Below are positions 16,507 to 27,769 of a DNA stretch of 64,000 nucleotides, in pieces. This DNA comes from Sulfuricella sp. Its GTDB lineage: Bacteria > Pseudomonadota > Gammaproteobacteria > Burkholderiales > Sulfuricellaceae. Location of the stretch: positions 62,001 to 126,000 of the forward strand of contig JAQTNE010000007.1 in NCBI GenBank assembly GCA_028713975.1, read 5' to 3'. The notes beneath the pieces are model-generated. The model saw nothing but the letters and a program-made list of their open reading frames with translations, ran no database searches and was not told the origin of the DNA. Every line of letters begins with the position of its first letter. Positions within the stretch are counted from its first letter, which is position 1. Position numbers and translations under genes: made by a program.

Positions 16507-16536
16507 CCTCACCCCGGCCCGCTTGCGGGAGAGGGG
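16507..16536. repeat. CTCACCCC-type G/C-rich repeat
   Basis: CCTCACCCCGGCCCGCTTGC followed by GGGAGAGGGG, a copy of the dispersed family also seen at 4562, 52141 and 62233. It separates pilD from coaE. Confidence 0.6.
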
Positions 16537-16571
16537 GACTAGGGTGTCGCTCACGCGACGTTCGCTCTGAC

Positions 16572-17228
16572 ATGCTCACCATCGGACTTACCGGCGGCAT
16601 CGGCTGCGGCAAGACCAGCGCCGCCAAAATCTTTGCCGCGCTGGGCGCCGCCGTCATCGACACCGACGAAATCGCGCACCGCCTGACGGAAAAAAGCTCC
16701 CCGGCCCTTGCCGCCATCGTCAAGCAATTCGGCGCCGCCTGCCTGTTGCAGGATGGGAATCTCGACCGCGCCGGATTGCGCAAGCGGATATTCTCCGATC
16801 ATGCCGCCAAGAAAAAGCTGGAAGCGATTCTCCACCCTCTCATCAAGCAACGGGTCATTTCCGAAATGGCCGCAGCACATACTCCCTATTTGCTGCTGGC
16901 TGTTCCGCTGTTTTTTGAAACCGGCGCCTACCACGACCTGGTTGACCGTGTACTGGTCGTGGACTGCGACGAAAGCCAGCAAATCTCCCGCACCATAAGC
17001 CGCAGCAAATTATCCGCCGACGAAGTGCAAGCCATTATGGCGAACCAGATTCCCCGTGCGGAGCGCGTCAAACAGGCCGACGACATCCTGCCCAACCAGG
17101 GTGAAAAGAAAGACCTCGAACAACAAGTCGAAAATTTACATCGACGCTACCTGGCGCTGGCCTTGCAGCAGAAGGATGGAGACGGCAAACACCGCCCGGC
17201 GAAAAACGAATCCATTTCAAATTTTTAA
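16572..17228 (+). CDS. coaE: Dephospho-CoA kinase
   Basis: Last enzyme of coenzyme A synthesis, phosphorylating the 3'-hydroxyl of dephospho-CoA. The P-loop GLTGGIGCGKTSAAKIF is at residues 4-20, followed by DTDEIAHRLTE and the substrate-lid region HPLIKQRV. PLFFETGAYHDLVDRVLVVD carries the CoA-binding strand. The family averages about 200 residues. The last 15 or so (KHRPAKNESISNF) are a polar tail with no counterpart I recognise. It sits in the conserved pilD-coaE-zapD-yacG order. Confidence 0.96.
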   Translation: MLTIGLTGGIGCGKTSAAKIFAALGAAVIDTDEIAHRLTEKSSPALAAIVKQFGAACLLQDGNLDRAGLRKRIFSDHAAKKKLEAILHPLIKQRVISEMAAAHTPYLLLAVPLFFETGAYHDLVDRVLVVDCDESQQISRTISRSKLSADEVQAIMANQIPRAERVKQADDILPNQGEKKDLEQQVENLHRRYLALALQQKDGDGKHRPAKNESISNF

Positions 17229-17306
17229 TTAATTGAGTTAGTATAAACAATTGTCAGATCACTCATAATTCATCAAAATTAAATTTTGCCAAACCCAGGC
17301 CTGACA

Positions 17307-18062
17307 GTGATCATTTACGACCATCCTCTTAACGAGCGAATTCGCACCCTGCTGCGGCTGGAAGATCTCTATGCCAAGGTGCAATATTATTGCGCCCTGT
17401 CGCATCAGATGGATCACCACGCCGCCCTGTTGATCCTGTTTGAAATCCTGGAAGTTGCCTGTCGCGCCGACCTCAAATCCGACCTGTTGCAGGAACTGGA
17501 ACGGCAGAAGCACATTCTGGAAGCCCTGCGCAACAACCCGGCCATTTCAGAAGACGCACTGAATGAAGTGCTGCGCGACATCGACAATGTATCCGGCCAT
17601 CTGCACGGCACGCCCGGCAAGGTCGGCCAGCATTTGCGCGACAATGAATGGCTGATGGGGATCAAGCAACGCACCGGTATCCCCGGCGGAGTTTGCGAAT
17701 TCGACCTGCCTTCCTACCATTACTGGCTGAACCAGGATGAAAACCTGCGCCGGCAGAACCTGATCGAGTGGCTGATGCCGATGCTGCCAATCCGGGACGG
17801 ACTGAAGATTGTTTTGCGCATGCTGCGCGACAGCGGAAAATTCAGCCGTCATACCGCAGTGCAGGGGACATTCCAGCAGATGTTGAGCGGCAGGGTGGCG
17901 CAGATGTTGCGCGTTTCAGTATCGCGCAACTCGTCCTGTTTCCCTGAAATCAGCGCCAACAAGTACGCCATCAATATCCGTTTCAACGCCCTCGATAGCC
18001 CACAAAAGCCACGAGGCTGCGAAACCGACGTCGAATTCGATCTGACGCTCTGCAATTTATAG
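17307..18062 (+). CDS. zapD: Cell division protein ZapD
   Basis: Cytoplasmic protein that bundles FtsZ filaments and stabilises the Z ring. The start chosen is the GTG at 17307, giving TVIIYDHPLNERIRTLLRLE directly at the family's N-terminal signature. A TTG at 17286 would add seven residues without support. The 251-residue length agrees with the family (about 250). Other conserved parts are CEFDLPSYHYWL and IRDGLKIVLRMLRDSG. It lies between coaE and yacG as in most proteobacteria. Confidence 0.94.
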   Translation: MIIYDHPLNERIRTLLRLEDLYAKVQYYCALSHQMDHHAALLILFEILEVACRADLKSDLLQELERQKHILEALRNNPAISEDALNEVLRDIDNVSGHLHGTPGKVGQHLRDNEWLMGIKQRTGIPGGVCEFDLPSYHYWLNQDENLRRQNLIEWLMPMLPIRDGLKIVLRMLRDSGKFSRHTAVQGTFQQMLSGRVAQMLRVSVSRNSSCFPEISANKYAINIRFNALDSPQKPRGCETDVEFDLTLCNL

Positions 18063-18128
18063 AAAGCTGCATTTTTAAAACAACGTCCAGGCCGGGCTCC
18101 CGGCCATGCAACTCATACTCGAAAACCA

Positions 18129-18325
18129 GTGAATTCCGCCACAAAGCCCGCACCCACCGTACCCTGCCCGATTTGCGGCAATCCCGCGCTTTTCAGCCCG
18201 CAAAACCTATTCCGTCCGTTCTGCTCGGAACGCTGCAAACTGATCGACCTGGGCCAGTGGGCAACGGAATCCTATCGCATCCCCCTGTCCGAAGAAGAAG
18301 CGGCAAAAGACAACGGGGATCTGAA

Positions 18326-18329
<4 letters not shown>
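18129..18329 (+). CDS. yacG: DNA gyrase inhibitor YacG (zinc protein)
   Basis: A 66-residue protein that binds one zinc ion and in E. coli inhibits gyrase by contacting GyrB. The four cysteines are present as CPICGN and [14 protein letters not shown], followed by the acidic tail [14 protein letters not shown]. It starts at a GTG (18129). The gene follows zapD by 66 bp, with a GGCCGGG CT CCCGGCC hairpin in the gap. It converges on alaS with a four-base overlap of the two stops. Confidence 0.94.
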
Positions 18330-20953
<2,624 letters not shown>

Positions 20954-21003
20954 TGCTTTTTAACGCTCCAACAATCTAGGTAATCTTAAATATTCCGCCG
21001 ATT

Positions 21004-21033
21004 AAAAAAGCTGCGATCTCTACAAGCGCAGCC
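21004..21033 (-). terminator. Intrinsic terminator after recA-recX
   Basis: On the minus strand GGCTGCG (21032 down to 21026), an 11-base loop and CGCAGC (21015-21010) form a stem directly followed by TTTTTT (21009-21004). It lies between recX and alaS, about 40 bp past the recX stop. Confidence 0.8.
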
Positions 21034-21070
21034 CTGAAGAAGGCCAATATTTTTTTAAAGAGGGGAACGA

Positions 21071-21517
21071 TCACTCTTCCTCTCCGCTTCCTTTCATCAC
21101 CCGGCGTATCGTGTCCGAACCAAAACCTCGGCTCATCAGGAAACGCATCTGCCTGGCACGCCCCTTGGCATCCGTCGGCAGGGCATCAAATTTCTTCGTC
21201 CATACCGTGCGAGCAGTCTCCAGCTCGCTTTCCTTCAACTGGGGCAAAGCCTGCTCGATCAATTCCTCGGCAACGCCTTTTTCGCGCAGTTCATGAACGA
21301 TATACCGGCTGCCGTAACGACCGCTGCGGGCATGCACCACCTGTTCCACAAAACGCTGCGCGGACAGCCAACCGCGCTGTTCGAAATCATCCAGCAGGGC
21401 TTCCAGCCCATCGGCATCTTCGGTATGCGCGGACAGCTTGCGCCTCAACTCAAGGCGGGAATGCTCGCGCCGGGACAGAAGCCCCAGTGCGCGCTCGCGC
21501 AAATTAAGTTCAGGCAT
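21071..21517 (-). CDS. recX: Regulatory protein RecX
   Basis: Modulator that binds RecA filaments and limits recombinase activity. The 148 residues are mostly helical three-helix repeats with family signatures [40 protein letters not shown] and [16 protein letters not shown]. Length is typical. Its start overlaps the recA stop by eight bases, so translation is probably coupled. It is followed by an intrinsic terminator. Confidence 0.94.
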   Translation of the reverse strand: MPELNLRERALGLLSRREHSRLELRRKLSAHTEDADGLEALLDDFEQRGWLSAQRFVEQVVHARSGRYGSRYIVHELREKGVAEELIEQALPQLKESELETARTVWTKKFDALPTDAKGRARQMRFLMSRGFGSDTIRRVMKGSGEEE

Positions 21518-22541
21518 CCACCGTGTCTGGGTCTACCGTGGTCGGTACGCCGCTCACGCCGACTGCGGCGCGCACCTTGGCTTCGATCTCGATGGCGATG
21601 TCCTTGTGCTCTTTCAGATATTCGCGTGAGTTATCCTTGCCCTGGCCGATTTTTTCGCCGTTGTAGCTGTACCAGGCGCCGGATTTTTCGACGATCTTGT
21701 GGATCACGCCCAGCTCGATGATCTCGCCTTCGCGCGAGATGCCCTCGCCGTAAAGGATGTCGAATTCGGCCTGCTTGAAGGGCGGCGCCACCTTGTTCTT
21801 GACCACCTTGACGCGGGTTTCCGAACCGACCACTTCCTCGCCTTTCTTGATCGCGCCGGTGCGGCGGATATCCAGGCGCACCGAGGCGTAAAACTTGAGC
21901 GCGTTGCCACCGGTGGTGGTTTCCGGGTTGCCGAACATGACGCCGATCTTCATGCGGATCTGGTTGATGAAGATTACCAGGGTGTTGGTGCGCTTGATAT
22001 TGCCGGTGAGCTTGCGCAGCGCCTGCGACATCAGCCGGGCCTGCAGGCCCATGTGGGAATCGCCCATTTCACCTTCGATTTCGGCCTTGGGCGTGAGCGC
22101 CGCCACCGAGTCGATCACCACGATATCGACCGAACCGGAACGCACCAGCATATCGGCGATTTCCAGCGCCTGTTCGCCGGTATCCGGCTGGGAAATCAGC
22201 AGGTCGGAAACGTTAACGCCGAGCTTCTGCGCGTACTGCGGGTCGAGCGCATGCTCCGCGTCGATGAACGCGGCGGTGCCACCGAGCTTCTGCATCTCGG
22301 CGATGACTTGCAGGGTCAGCGTAGTCTTGCCGGAAGATTCCGGCCCGTAAATTTCCACCACCCGGCCACGCGGCAAGCCGCCTACGCCCAGCGCGATGTC
22401 CAGCCCGAGCGAACCGGTGGAGACCACCTGGATGTCCTTGACCACTTCGCCGTCGCCCAGGCGCATGATGGAGCCTTTGCCGAACTGCTTTTCGATCTGC
22501 GATAGCGCGGCAGCAAGCGCCTTGTTCCTGTTTTCGTCCAT
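21510..22541 (-). CDS. recA: Recombinase RecA
   Basis: Filament-forming ATPase for homologous recombination and SOS induction. The start at 22541 ([20 protein letters not shown]) lies just after an AAAGGGAAC SD-like stretch and gives 343 residues; a reading from 22562 adds seven unconserved residues. Walker [15 protein letters not shown], the catalytic [19 protein letters not shown] region, loop L1 [20 protein letters not shown] and loop L2 [20 protein letters not shown] are intact. A promoter-like pair precedes it, but no LexA box of the CTGT-N8-ACAG type is visible upstream. Confidence 0.98.
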   Translation of the reverse strand: MDENRNKALAAALSQIEKQFGKGSIMRLGDGEVVKDIQVVSTGSLGLDIALGVGGLPRGRVVEIYGPESSGKTTLTLQVIAEMQKLGGTAAFIDAEHALDPQYAQKLGVNVSDLLISQPDTGEQALEIADMLVRSGSVDIVVIDSVAALTPKAEIEGEMGDSHMGLQARLMSQALRKLTGNIKRTNTLVIFINQIRMKIGVMFGNPETTTGGNALKFYASVRLDIRRTGAIKKGEEVVGSETRVKVVKNKVAPPFKQAEFDILYGEGISREGEIIELGVIHKIVEKSGAWYSYNGEKIGQGKDNSREYLKEHKDIAIEIEAKVRAAVGVSGVPTTVDPDTVDA

Positions 22542-22569
22542 GGTCGTTCCCTTTAAAAACAATCGTTCA

Positions 22570-22598
22570 ATTATGGCATAAGTAGGCAGCGCAGGTAA
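22570..22598 (-). promoter_or_regulatory. Candidate recA promoter
   Basis: On the minus strand TTACCT (22598-22593) and CATAAT (22575-22570) are spaced by exactly 17 bp, about 30 bp before the recA start. No CTGT-N8-ACAG operator overlaps it. Confidence 0.5.
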
Positions 22599-22661
22599 GC
22601 AGATACCGTTATGCCTGCTTGACCCTCGCCAGTAGTCAACTTGAATCGCGAGTACATTGCG

Positions 22662-22803
22662 CCTCCCCCTTTAGCAAAGGGGGATTGAGGGGGATTTAAC
22701 GGTAATGGCGATTCCCACATTTTTAAATCCCCCCCTAGCCCCCCTTTTTGCGAGGTGGGCAAAAGCCGCCCATCCCTGCTTACCCCGCTGCAAAGGGGGG
22801 AAT
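22662..22803. repeat. Cluster of CCCCCTTT/AAAGGGGG repeats upstream of recA
   Basis: CCTCCCCCTTTAGCAAAGGG then GGATTGAGGGGGATT (22662-22695), and a second half with AATCCCCCCCTAGCCCCCCT and GCAAAGGGGGGAATCC (22726-22803). Similar hairpins occur at 30911-30932 and 48381-48404. They fill most of the 284-bp gap between pncC and recA. Confidence 0.6.
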
Positions 22804-22825
22804 CCATGCGTGTACACACATTCTT

Positions 22826-23317
22826 TCACTCCAGCCGCGCCAGCAAACCTTGCAGGGCATACGCCACGGCTTGTCGCCGCACTTCGCTGCGCTCACCGGC
22901 AAAAATCCGCGTCTCGCTCGAAACGGCGTCATTCGCCAGACCCCATGAAAAACACACGGTGCCCACCGGTTTTTCCACTGTGCCTCCGCCGGGGCCGGCA
23001 ACGCCGCTGACCGCCAGCGCGGCCTGGGCGCGGCTGTTTTTCAGCGTACCAGATGCCATCTCCCGCGCCGTCTGCTCGCTGACTGCGCCGAAATTCGCCA
23101 GCGTCGCCGCCGACACGCCCAGCATTTCCTGCTTGGCTTCGTTGGTGTAGGTGATGAAGCCTCGATCAAACCAGCCCGAGCTACCCGGCACCGCCGTAAC
23201 CGCCTCACAGACCCAGCCGCCAGTGCAGGATTCTGCGGCGGCCAGCATCATGCTGCGTTGTTGCAGCGCCTTGCCGACTTCCTCGGCTAACCGGTAAAGC
23301 ATTTCGTCCATCACCAT
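22826..23317 (-). CDS. pncC: Nicotinamide-nucleotide amidohydrolase PncC (CinA C-terminal type)
   Basis: Enzyme that deamidates NMN to NaMN in pyridine-nucleotide recycling. The 163-residue stand-alone CinA domain contains LAAAESCTGGWVCEAVTAVP, GSSGWFDRGFITYTNEAKQ and ALAVSGVAGPGGGTVEKPVG, the three signature blocks. The N-terminal competence-damage domain is absent, as usual in this operon position. The ATG at 23317 or the one at 23311 overlaps the pgpA stop, so translation is coupled. It ends the rib-nusB-thiL-pgpA series. Confidence 0.93.
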   Translation of the reverse strand: MVMDEMLYRLAEEVGKALQQRSMMLAAAESCTGGWVCEAVTAVPGSSGWFDRGFITYTNEAKQEMLGVSAATLANFGAVSEQTAREMASGTLKNSRAQAALAVSGVAGPGGGTVEKPVGTVCFSWGLANDAVSSETRIFAGERSEVRRQAVAYALQGLLARLE

Positions 23318-23796
23318 AATTTCCAGTGCGTCATGGCCAGCAGGCAGGCAATGGCATAACCCGCCGCCAGCAGATCGTCGAACATCACGCCGAAGCCGCC
23401 ATGGATATGCTTGTCCGCGTAACGAATCGGAAACGGCTTCCAGATATCGAATAAGCGGAACAACAGGAAGGCGGCAATGAAGCCCGCTGGCGTTGCTGGC
23501 GCAAACGGCAAGACCAGCAGCAAGGCGACAATTTCATCCCAGACGATGCCGCCGTGATCGGCCACTCCCAGCGCCTTGCCGGCGACATCGCAAAACCAGA
23601 TCCCCGCCACGTAAAGCAGCGCGACGACCGCGAAATAGGCGACCGGATCGAGACCGTGTAGCAGGAAATATATCGGGAATCCGACCAGCGTCCCGACCGT
23701 GCCGGGAGCGAAGGGCGAAAGTCCGGTGCCAAAGCCGAAGGCCAGAAAATGGGCGGGATGGCGCAGGATGAAGCGCAGGTCAGGCGAAGTGATCAA
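23311..23796 (-). CDS. pgpA: Phosphatidylglycerophosphatase A
   Basis: Membrane phosphatase that makes phosphatidylglycerol from its phosphate. The 161 residues carry the family start ILRHPAHFLAFGFGTGLSPF, APGTVGTL, and GGIVWDEIVALLLVL with the metal-binding Asp/Glu pair. FDIWKPFPIRYADKHIHGG, and further on FDDLLAA, complete the active site. Three to four membrane segments are visible. The start overlaps thiL by 17 bp and the end overlaps pncC. Confidence 0.95.
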   Translation of the reverse strand: MITSPDLRFILRHPAHFLAFGFGTGLSPFAPGTVGTLVGFPIYFLLHGLDPVAYFAVVALLYVAGIWFCDVAGKALGVADHGGIVWDEIVALLLVLPFAPATPAGFIAAFLLFRLFDIWKPFPIRYADKHIHGGFGVMFDDLLAAGYAIACLLAMTHWKLW

Positions 23797-24736
23797 AGCC
23801 CATCGCCCCGGTTTTCATCTCCTGCCCCGCCGCATCCAGCAAGCGCAACCCGGTACCGCTTCGGATCATGCCGATGGCGGTCAACGGCAGCGTCAGCTCG
23901 CGTGAAATGGCCATAACCTCTTCGTGACGCGACGGCGGCGCGGTAAAACACAATTCATAATCGTCGCCGCCTGCCAGCAGACAGGTACGTGCCGCCTCTT
24001 CGTGCAAGCGGGCCACCAAAAAAATCGACGCGGGCAGCGCAGGAAAACGCACTTCCGCCGCCACGCCGGAGGCTTCAAGAATGTGGGAAAGATCGGCCAG
24101 CAGGCCATCGGAAATGTCGATTGCGCTATGAGCGATGCCGACCAGCGCCTCGCCCAATGCGACACGGGGAACCGGCGTGTGCAGCGCGGGCAGGCAAGCG
24201 GCAACGGCCTCCGGCGCTAGTTCGATGCGCCGCTGCAAGTGCGCCAGCGCCAAGGCGGCATCGCCCAAATGGCCGGACACCCAGATTTCGTCGTCCGGTT
24301 TCGCACCGCTGCGCCGCAGCGCCATACCGGCGGGAACCTCGCCCATGATCTGCACGCACAGGTTGAGCGGGCCGCAGGTGGTATCGCCGCCGATCAGATC
24401 AACGCTGTACGTCTGTGCAATTTCAAAAAAACCCTCGGCGAAGCCCTTCAGCCAGTCTTCGTCGGCATCGGGCAAAGCCAGCGAGAGCGTAACCCAGCGC
24501 GGCGTTGCGCCCATCGCCGCCATGTCGGAAAGATTTACTGCCAGCGCTTTGTGGCCGAGCTTGCGAGGATCGTCGCCAGGAAAGAAGTGCTTGCCCGCCA
24601 CCAGCATGTCGGTGGACACCGCCAGCTCCATTCCCGGCGTCGGTCTGAGCAGCGCCGCGTCGTCTCCCACTCCCAGCAGCGTGTGCCGGGTCGGACGGGT
24701 GAAGTAGCGGCGGATCAGGTCGAATTCGGAGGGCAT
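23780..24736 (-). CDS. thiL: Thiamine-monophosphate kinase
   Basis: ATP-dependent enzyme that forms thiamine diphosphate from the monophosphate. The 318-residue protein has the AIRS-fold signatures MPSEFDLIRRYF, GVGDDAALL, LAVSTDMLVAGKHF and HKALAVNLSDMAAMGATPRW. DLIGGDTTCGPLN and AIDISDGLLADLSHI carry metal ligands, and GGDDYELCFTAP closes the site. It lies upstream of pgpA and downstream of nusB. The 328-bp gap to nusB is filled by repeats. Confidence 0.96.
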   Translation of the reverse strand: MPSEFDLIRRYFTRPTRHTLLGVGDDAALLRPTPGMELAVSTDMLVAGKHFFPGDDPRKLGHKALAVNLSDMAAMGATPRWVTLSLALPDADEDWLKGFAEGFFEIAQTYSVDLIGGDTTCGPLNLCVQIMGEVPAGMALRRSGAKPDDEIWVSGHLGDAALALAHLQRRIELAPEAVAACLPALHTPVPRVALGEALVGIAHSAIDISDGLLADLSHILEASGVAAEVRFPALPASIFLVARLHEEAARTCLLAGGDDYELCFTAPPSRHEEVMAISRELTLPLTAIGMIRSGTGLRLLDAAGQEMKTGAMGFDHFA

Positions 24737-24747
24737 GATTTCATTTT

Positions 24748-25082
24748 ACCGCAGAGGCGCAGAGACGCAGAGAACGTCAAAATCGATTTTTATTCAACCT
24801 AGAAACCTCAGTTGGACGGGATGGAGTGCACGGTTTTTGGGGTGCAGGGCAAGGCGCGACGACGCGGAATGGTCGTTCCATTCCAAGGAGTTGCAACGCT
24901 GCCATGCGCCCCAAAAACCGTGCAATCTATCCCGTAGCGACATCGCCAAACGGGTGAACCCCTGATTTACGAATAAATTTAGCAAATTCATTGCACTACG
25001 CATAAAAAGAAGCGGTCAACTGAGGTTTCTAGGTTCAACACACCAATCCTGCTTCCCTCTGCGTCTCAGCGCCTCTGCGGTT
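24748..25082. repeat. Paired GCAGAGGCGC inverted repeat flanking a MITE-like insert
   Basis: The arm ACCGCAGAGGCGCAGAGACG plus CAGAG (24748-24772) has its inverted partner CTCTGCGTCTCAGCGCCTCT plus GCGGTT at 25057-25082. The 240-bp MITE-like element sits between them. This explains the 328-bp thiL-nusB gap. The right arm encodes the last residues and the stop codon of nusB. Similar pairs lie at 28863, 32427, 49444 and 54016. Confidence 0.75.
24796..25035. mobile_element. MITE-like element, 240 bp, with 19-bp perfect terminal inverted repeats
   Basis: The ends AACCTAGAAACCTCAGTTG (24796-24814) and CAACTGAGGTTTCTAGGTT (25017-25035) are perfect inverted repeats. Inside, CACGGTTTTTGGGGTGCAGG and CATGCGCCCCAAAAACCGTG make a second, imperfect stem around a GGAATGGTCGTTCCATTCC palindrome. 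No coding potential for a transposase. One related end (CCTAAAAACCTCAGTTG) occurs at 34084-34100. Confidence 0.65.
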
Positions 25083-25539
25083 CAAGTTTTGCATTCACTT
25101 CCACCGCCCGCACCTGGGCTGCCAGCTTGTCCAGCACGCCGTTGACGAACTTGTGGCCGTCAGTGCCACCGTAGGTCTTGGCCAGTTCGACGGCTTCATT
25201 GATCACCACGCGATAGGGGATGTCCAGATGGCGTAGCATTTCGAATGCGGCCAGCAGCAGAATGGCATGTTCCACCGGGCTCAGGTCATTGGCAGGGCGA
25301 TCGAGGAAAGGCGCAATCAGCTCGTTCAGTTCTTGCTCTTGGGCGATCACCCCGTGCAGTATGGCAGCGAGATGCTCTTCGTCGATCTTCGGGTATTCTT
25401 TTTCTTCCCGCAGTTGGCTCAGAATGGCATTGGCATCGCCAGCCGCCAGTTTCCACTGGTACAGGCCCTGTATCGCGAATTCCCGCGCCTTGCGCCGGCT
25501 CTTTTTCGGCGCCTTGTCGGCTCTTCTTCCGCCGCTCAT
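25066..25539 (-). CDS. nusB: Transcription antitermination factor NusB
   Basis: RNA-binding protein that acts with S10 at boxA for rRNA antitermination. It has the helical fold with [19 protein letters not shown] and [40 protein letters not shown] and [16 protein letters not shown] complete the family core. The start at 25539 makes an ATGA overlap with the ribH stop, giving 157 residues; an ATG six bases earlier is possible. The final residues EPQRR and the TGA are encoded by a dispersed repeat arm, so the C-terminus has been remodelled. Confidence 0.96.
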   Translation of the reverse strand: MSGGRRADKAPKKSRRKAREFAIQGLYQWKLAAGDANAILSQLREEKEYPKIDEEHLAAILHGVIAQEQELNELIAPFLDRPANDLSPVEHAILLLAAFEMLRHLDIPYRVVINEAVELAKTYGGTDGHKFVNGVLDKLAAQVRAVEVNAKLEPQRR

Positions 25540-26009
25540 AAACACTTTAGCAGGTTGGCCATCTCGATCGCCACCAGCGCGGCGTCCGTGCCTTTTTCGC
25601 TCATCCGCACCAGCGCCTGCTCGTCGTCCTCGGTGGTGAGAATGGCGTTGGCGATGGGAATGCGGCTGTCCAGCGTGACCCGCGTGATGGCGCTGCCGGA
25701 TTCGTTGGCGACCAGCTCGAAATGGTAGGTCTCGCCACGGATGACCGCACCGAGTGCGATCAGCGCGTCAAACTTGCCGCTCGCCGCCATTTTTTGCAGC
25801 ACCAGCGGAATTTCCAGCGCACCCGGCACCGTCGCCAAGGTAATATCGCCGTCGGCCACACCGTGTTTCTGCAAGGCACAGGTACAGGCTGACAGCAGGC
25901 CCTCGCACACGTCGATATTGAAGCGGCTCATCGCGATGCCGATGCGCAACCCCTTGCCGTCCAGATTTTTCTCGATTTCAACGTAGTTATTGCACTTTGC
26001 CATGTTCAT
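25536..26009 (-). CDS. ribH: 6,7-dimethyl-8-ribityllumazine synthase
   Basis: Penultimate enzyme of riboflavin synthesis, which joins 5-amino-6-ribitylaminouracil with 3,4-dihydroxy-2-butanone 4-phosphate. The 157-residue protein shows [59 protein letters not shown] and [20 protein letters not shown], with the catalytic His in TYHFE. It lies 54 bp after ribBX and overlaps nusB by four bases, the usual order in this class. Confidence 0.97.
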   Translation of the reverse strand: MNMAKCNNYVEIEKNLDGKGLRIGIAMSRFNIDVCEGLLSACTCALQKHGVADGDITLATVPGALEIPLVLQKMAASGKFDALIALGAVIRGETYHFELVANESGSAITRVTLDSRIPIANAILTTEDDEQALVRMSEKGTDAALVAIEMANLLKCL

Positions 26010-26063
26010 TCCTTACTGTGATCACACGCCCTCCTCCTGTGAAAGAAGGCATCAATTGGATGT

Positions 26064-27152
26064 CTATTTCGGTTCAACGTATCCGGTCACTTCCAGGTTG
26101 AAGCCGGTCATGCTCGGCATCTTGCGCGGCGTGGCCAGCAGCTTCATTTTGGTGACATTGAGATCGCGCAGGATTTGCGCGCCGATACCGTAATTGCGCA
26201 GGTCCACCTTGGCCGGCGCCTTGGCCGTGGTGCGCTGGATGCGGTCCAAGAGATCGCTGCCCGACTCCGCCCGGCGCATCAGAATGACGATGCCCCTGCC
26301 CGCTTCGGCAACCGCCTGCATCGCCTGCTGCACGCTGAAAGAATGTTCGTGGCTGTGGACATCGAGAAAATCCAGCGCCGACAACGGTTCATGCACCCGC
26401 ACCAGGGTTTCCTCGCCCGCCTTGATCTCGCCCTTAACCAAGGCCAGGTGCACTTCGTTGGCGGTCTTGTCGCGATAGGCGATCAGTTTGAATTCGCCAT
26501 AAGGCGTTTGCACCGGGCGCTCGGCGGCACGCTCCACCAGACTTTCATTTTCGCTGCGGTAATGGATCAGGTCGGCGATGGTGCCGATCTTCAGGCTATG
26601 CTCCTTGGCGAACTCGATCAGGTCGGGCAGGCGCGCCATGGTGCCGTCGTCCTTCATGATTTCGCAGATCACCGCCGCCGGCACCAGTCCCGCCAAGGCG
26701 GAAAGATCGCAACCCGCCTCGGTGTGGCCGGCGCGTACCAGCACACCGCCGGCCTGTGCCTTGAGCGGGAAAATATGGCCGGGTTGGACGATGTCGGTGG
26801 GCTTGGCATCGCGCTTCACCGCGGCCTGGATGGTCTTGGCGCGGTCAGCCGCGGAAATGCCGGTGGTCACGCCTTCCGCCGCCTCGATGGAAACCGTGAA
26901 ATTGGTGCCCAGCGCCAGCTGGTTGGCCGACACCATCAGCGGAATCTCGAGCTGGCGGCAACGCTCTTCGGTCAGGGTCAGGCACACCAGGCCGCGGGCG
27001 AACCGGGCCATGAAGTTGATCGCCTCCGGCGTGACGAATTCCGCCGCCATCAGGATATCGCCCTCGTTTTCGCGGTCTTCCTCGTCCACCAGGACGACCA
27101 TTCTGCCTGCCTTGATTTCGGCGATAATTTCCTGGGTAGAACTGATAGTCAT
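26064..27152 (-). CDS. ribBA: 3,4-dihydroxy-2-butanone 4-phosphate synthase fused to a degenerate GTP cyclohydrolase II domain (RibBX type)
   Basis: The N-terminal domain (about 1-205) makes dihydroxybutanone phosphate from ribulose 5-phosphate and has intact metal and acid motifs: [20 protein letters not shown] and [17 protein letters not shown]. The C-terminal part (about 206-362) keeps the GTP cyclohydrolase II fold ([18 protein letters not shown]). However, the zinc cysteines of the GSxxCDC region are missing: the sequence reads [19 protein letters not shown]. The REGRG loop is also changed, to [10 protein letters not shown]. It should therefore act only as RibB, with a true RibA elsewhere. 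It overlaps ribE by ATGA. Confidence 0.95.
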   Translation of the reverse strand: MTISSTQEIIAEIKAGRMVVLVDEEDRENEGDILMAAEFVTPEAINFMARFARGLVCLTLTEERCRQLEIPLMVSANQLALGTNFTVSIEAAEGVTTGISAADRAKTIQAAVKRDAKPTDIVQPGHIFPLKAQAGGVLVRAGHTEAGCDLSALAGLVPAAVICEIMKDDGTMARLPDLIEFAKEHSLKIGTIADLIHYRSENESLVERAAERPVQTPYGEFKLIAYRDKTANEVHLALVKGEIKAGEETLVRVHEPLSALDFLDVHSHEHSFSVQQAMQAVAEAGRGIVILMRRAESGSDLLDRIQRTTAKAPAKVDLRNYGIGAQILRDLNVTKMKLLATPRKMPSMTGFNLEVTGYVEPK

Positions 27153-27751
27153 GACATTTCTTTCTCAAAACTGTTGAGCCGGTCGACATAGCGCGCCAGC
27201 AGATCGACTTCCAGATTGACCGGAGAGCCCGCCTGCAAATGCTTCAGCGTGGTCATCTCCAGCGTGTGGGGAATCAGGTTGATGGTGAATTCGTCACGTT
27301 CCGCCGTGTTGACGGTCAGGCTGACGCCGTTGACCGTGATCGAACCCTTGTAGGCAATGTATTTGGCGATGTCGTGCGGCGCGCGGATGCGCAGCAGGAA
27401 ACACTCCCCCACCGCATCGAAAGCCACCACCGAACCAACGCCATCGACATGGCCGCTGACCAGATGGCCGCCAAGGCGGTCAGCCAGGCGCAGCGCCTTT
27501 TCCAGGTTGACTTCCGCGCCCACCACGCCCAGCCCGGCGGTGCAATTGAGGGTCTCGCGCGACACGTCAACCTGATAGCCATTGGCGGTTTTTGCGATCA
27601 CCGTCAGGCACACGCCGTTGGCGGCGATGCTATCACCCAGCGCAACGTCGTCCATCTCCAGCGCACCGGCATTGATCGACAAACGCACACCCTGCTCCAG
27701 CGCGTCGATTTTCTCGATTTTTCCAATGGCCTGAATAATTCCAGTAAACAT
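27149..27751 (-). CDS. ribE: Riboflavin synthase alpha chain
   Basis: Trimeric enzyme that dismutates two lumazines into riboflavin. The 200-residue protein is an internal duplication: [16 protein letters not shown] opens the first barrel, [13 protein letters not shown] marks the first lumazine site, and [14 protein letters not shown] the linker. [20 protein letters not shown] is the second site. It is followed by ribBX with an ATGA overlap and preceded by ribD with an 18-bp gap, so the rib genes form one transcription unit. No FMN riboswitch was recognisable upstream. Confidence 0.97.
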   Translation of the reverse strand: MFTGIIQAIGKIEKIDALEQGVRLSINAGALEMDDVALGDSIAANGVCLTVIAKTANGYQVDVSRETLNCTAGLGVVGAEVNLEKALRLADRLGGHLVSGHVDGVGSVVAFDAVGECFLLRIRAPHDIAKYIAYKGSITVNGVSLTVNTAERDEFTINLIPHTLEMTTLKHLQAGSPVNLEVDLLARYVDRLNSFEKEMS

Positions 27752-27769
27752 TTTCTTCCTCTATATTCG

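Noticed and set aside
22662-22803. CRISPR-like repeats
   Set aside because: The G-rich units are irregular, palindromic and without equal spacers; no cas genes in the window.
26175-27191. 338-codon plus-strand frame opposite ribBX
   Set aside because: Antisense shadow of a confidently identified gene, no family features.
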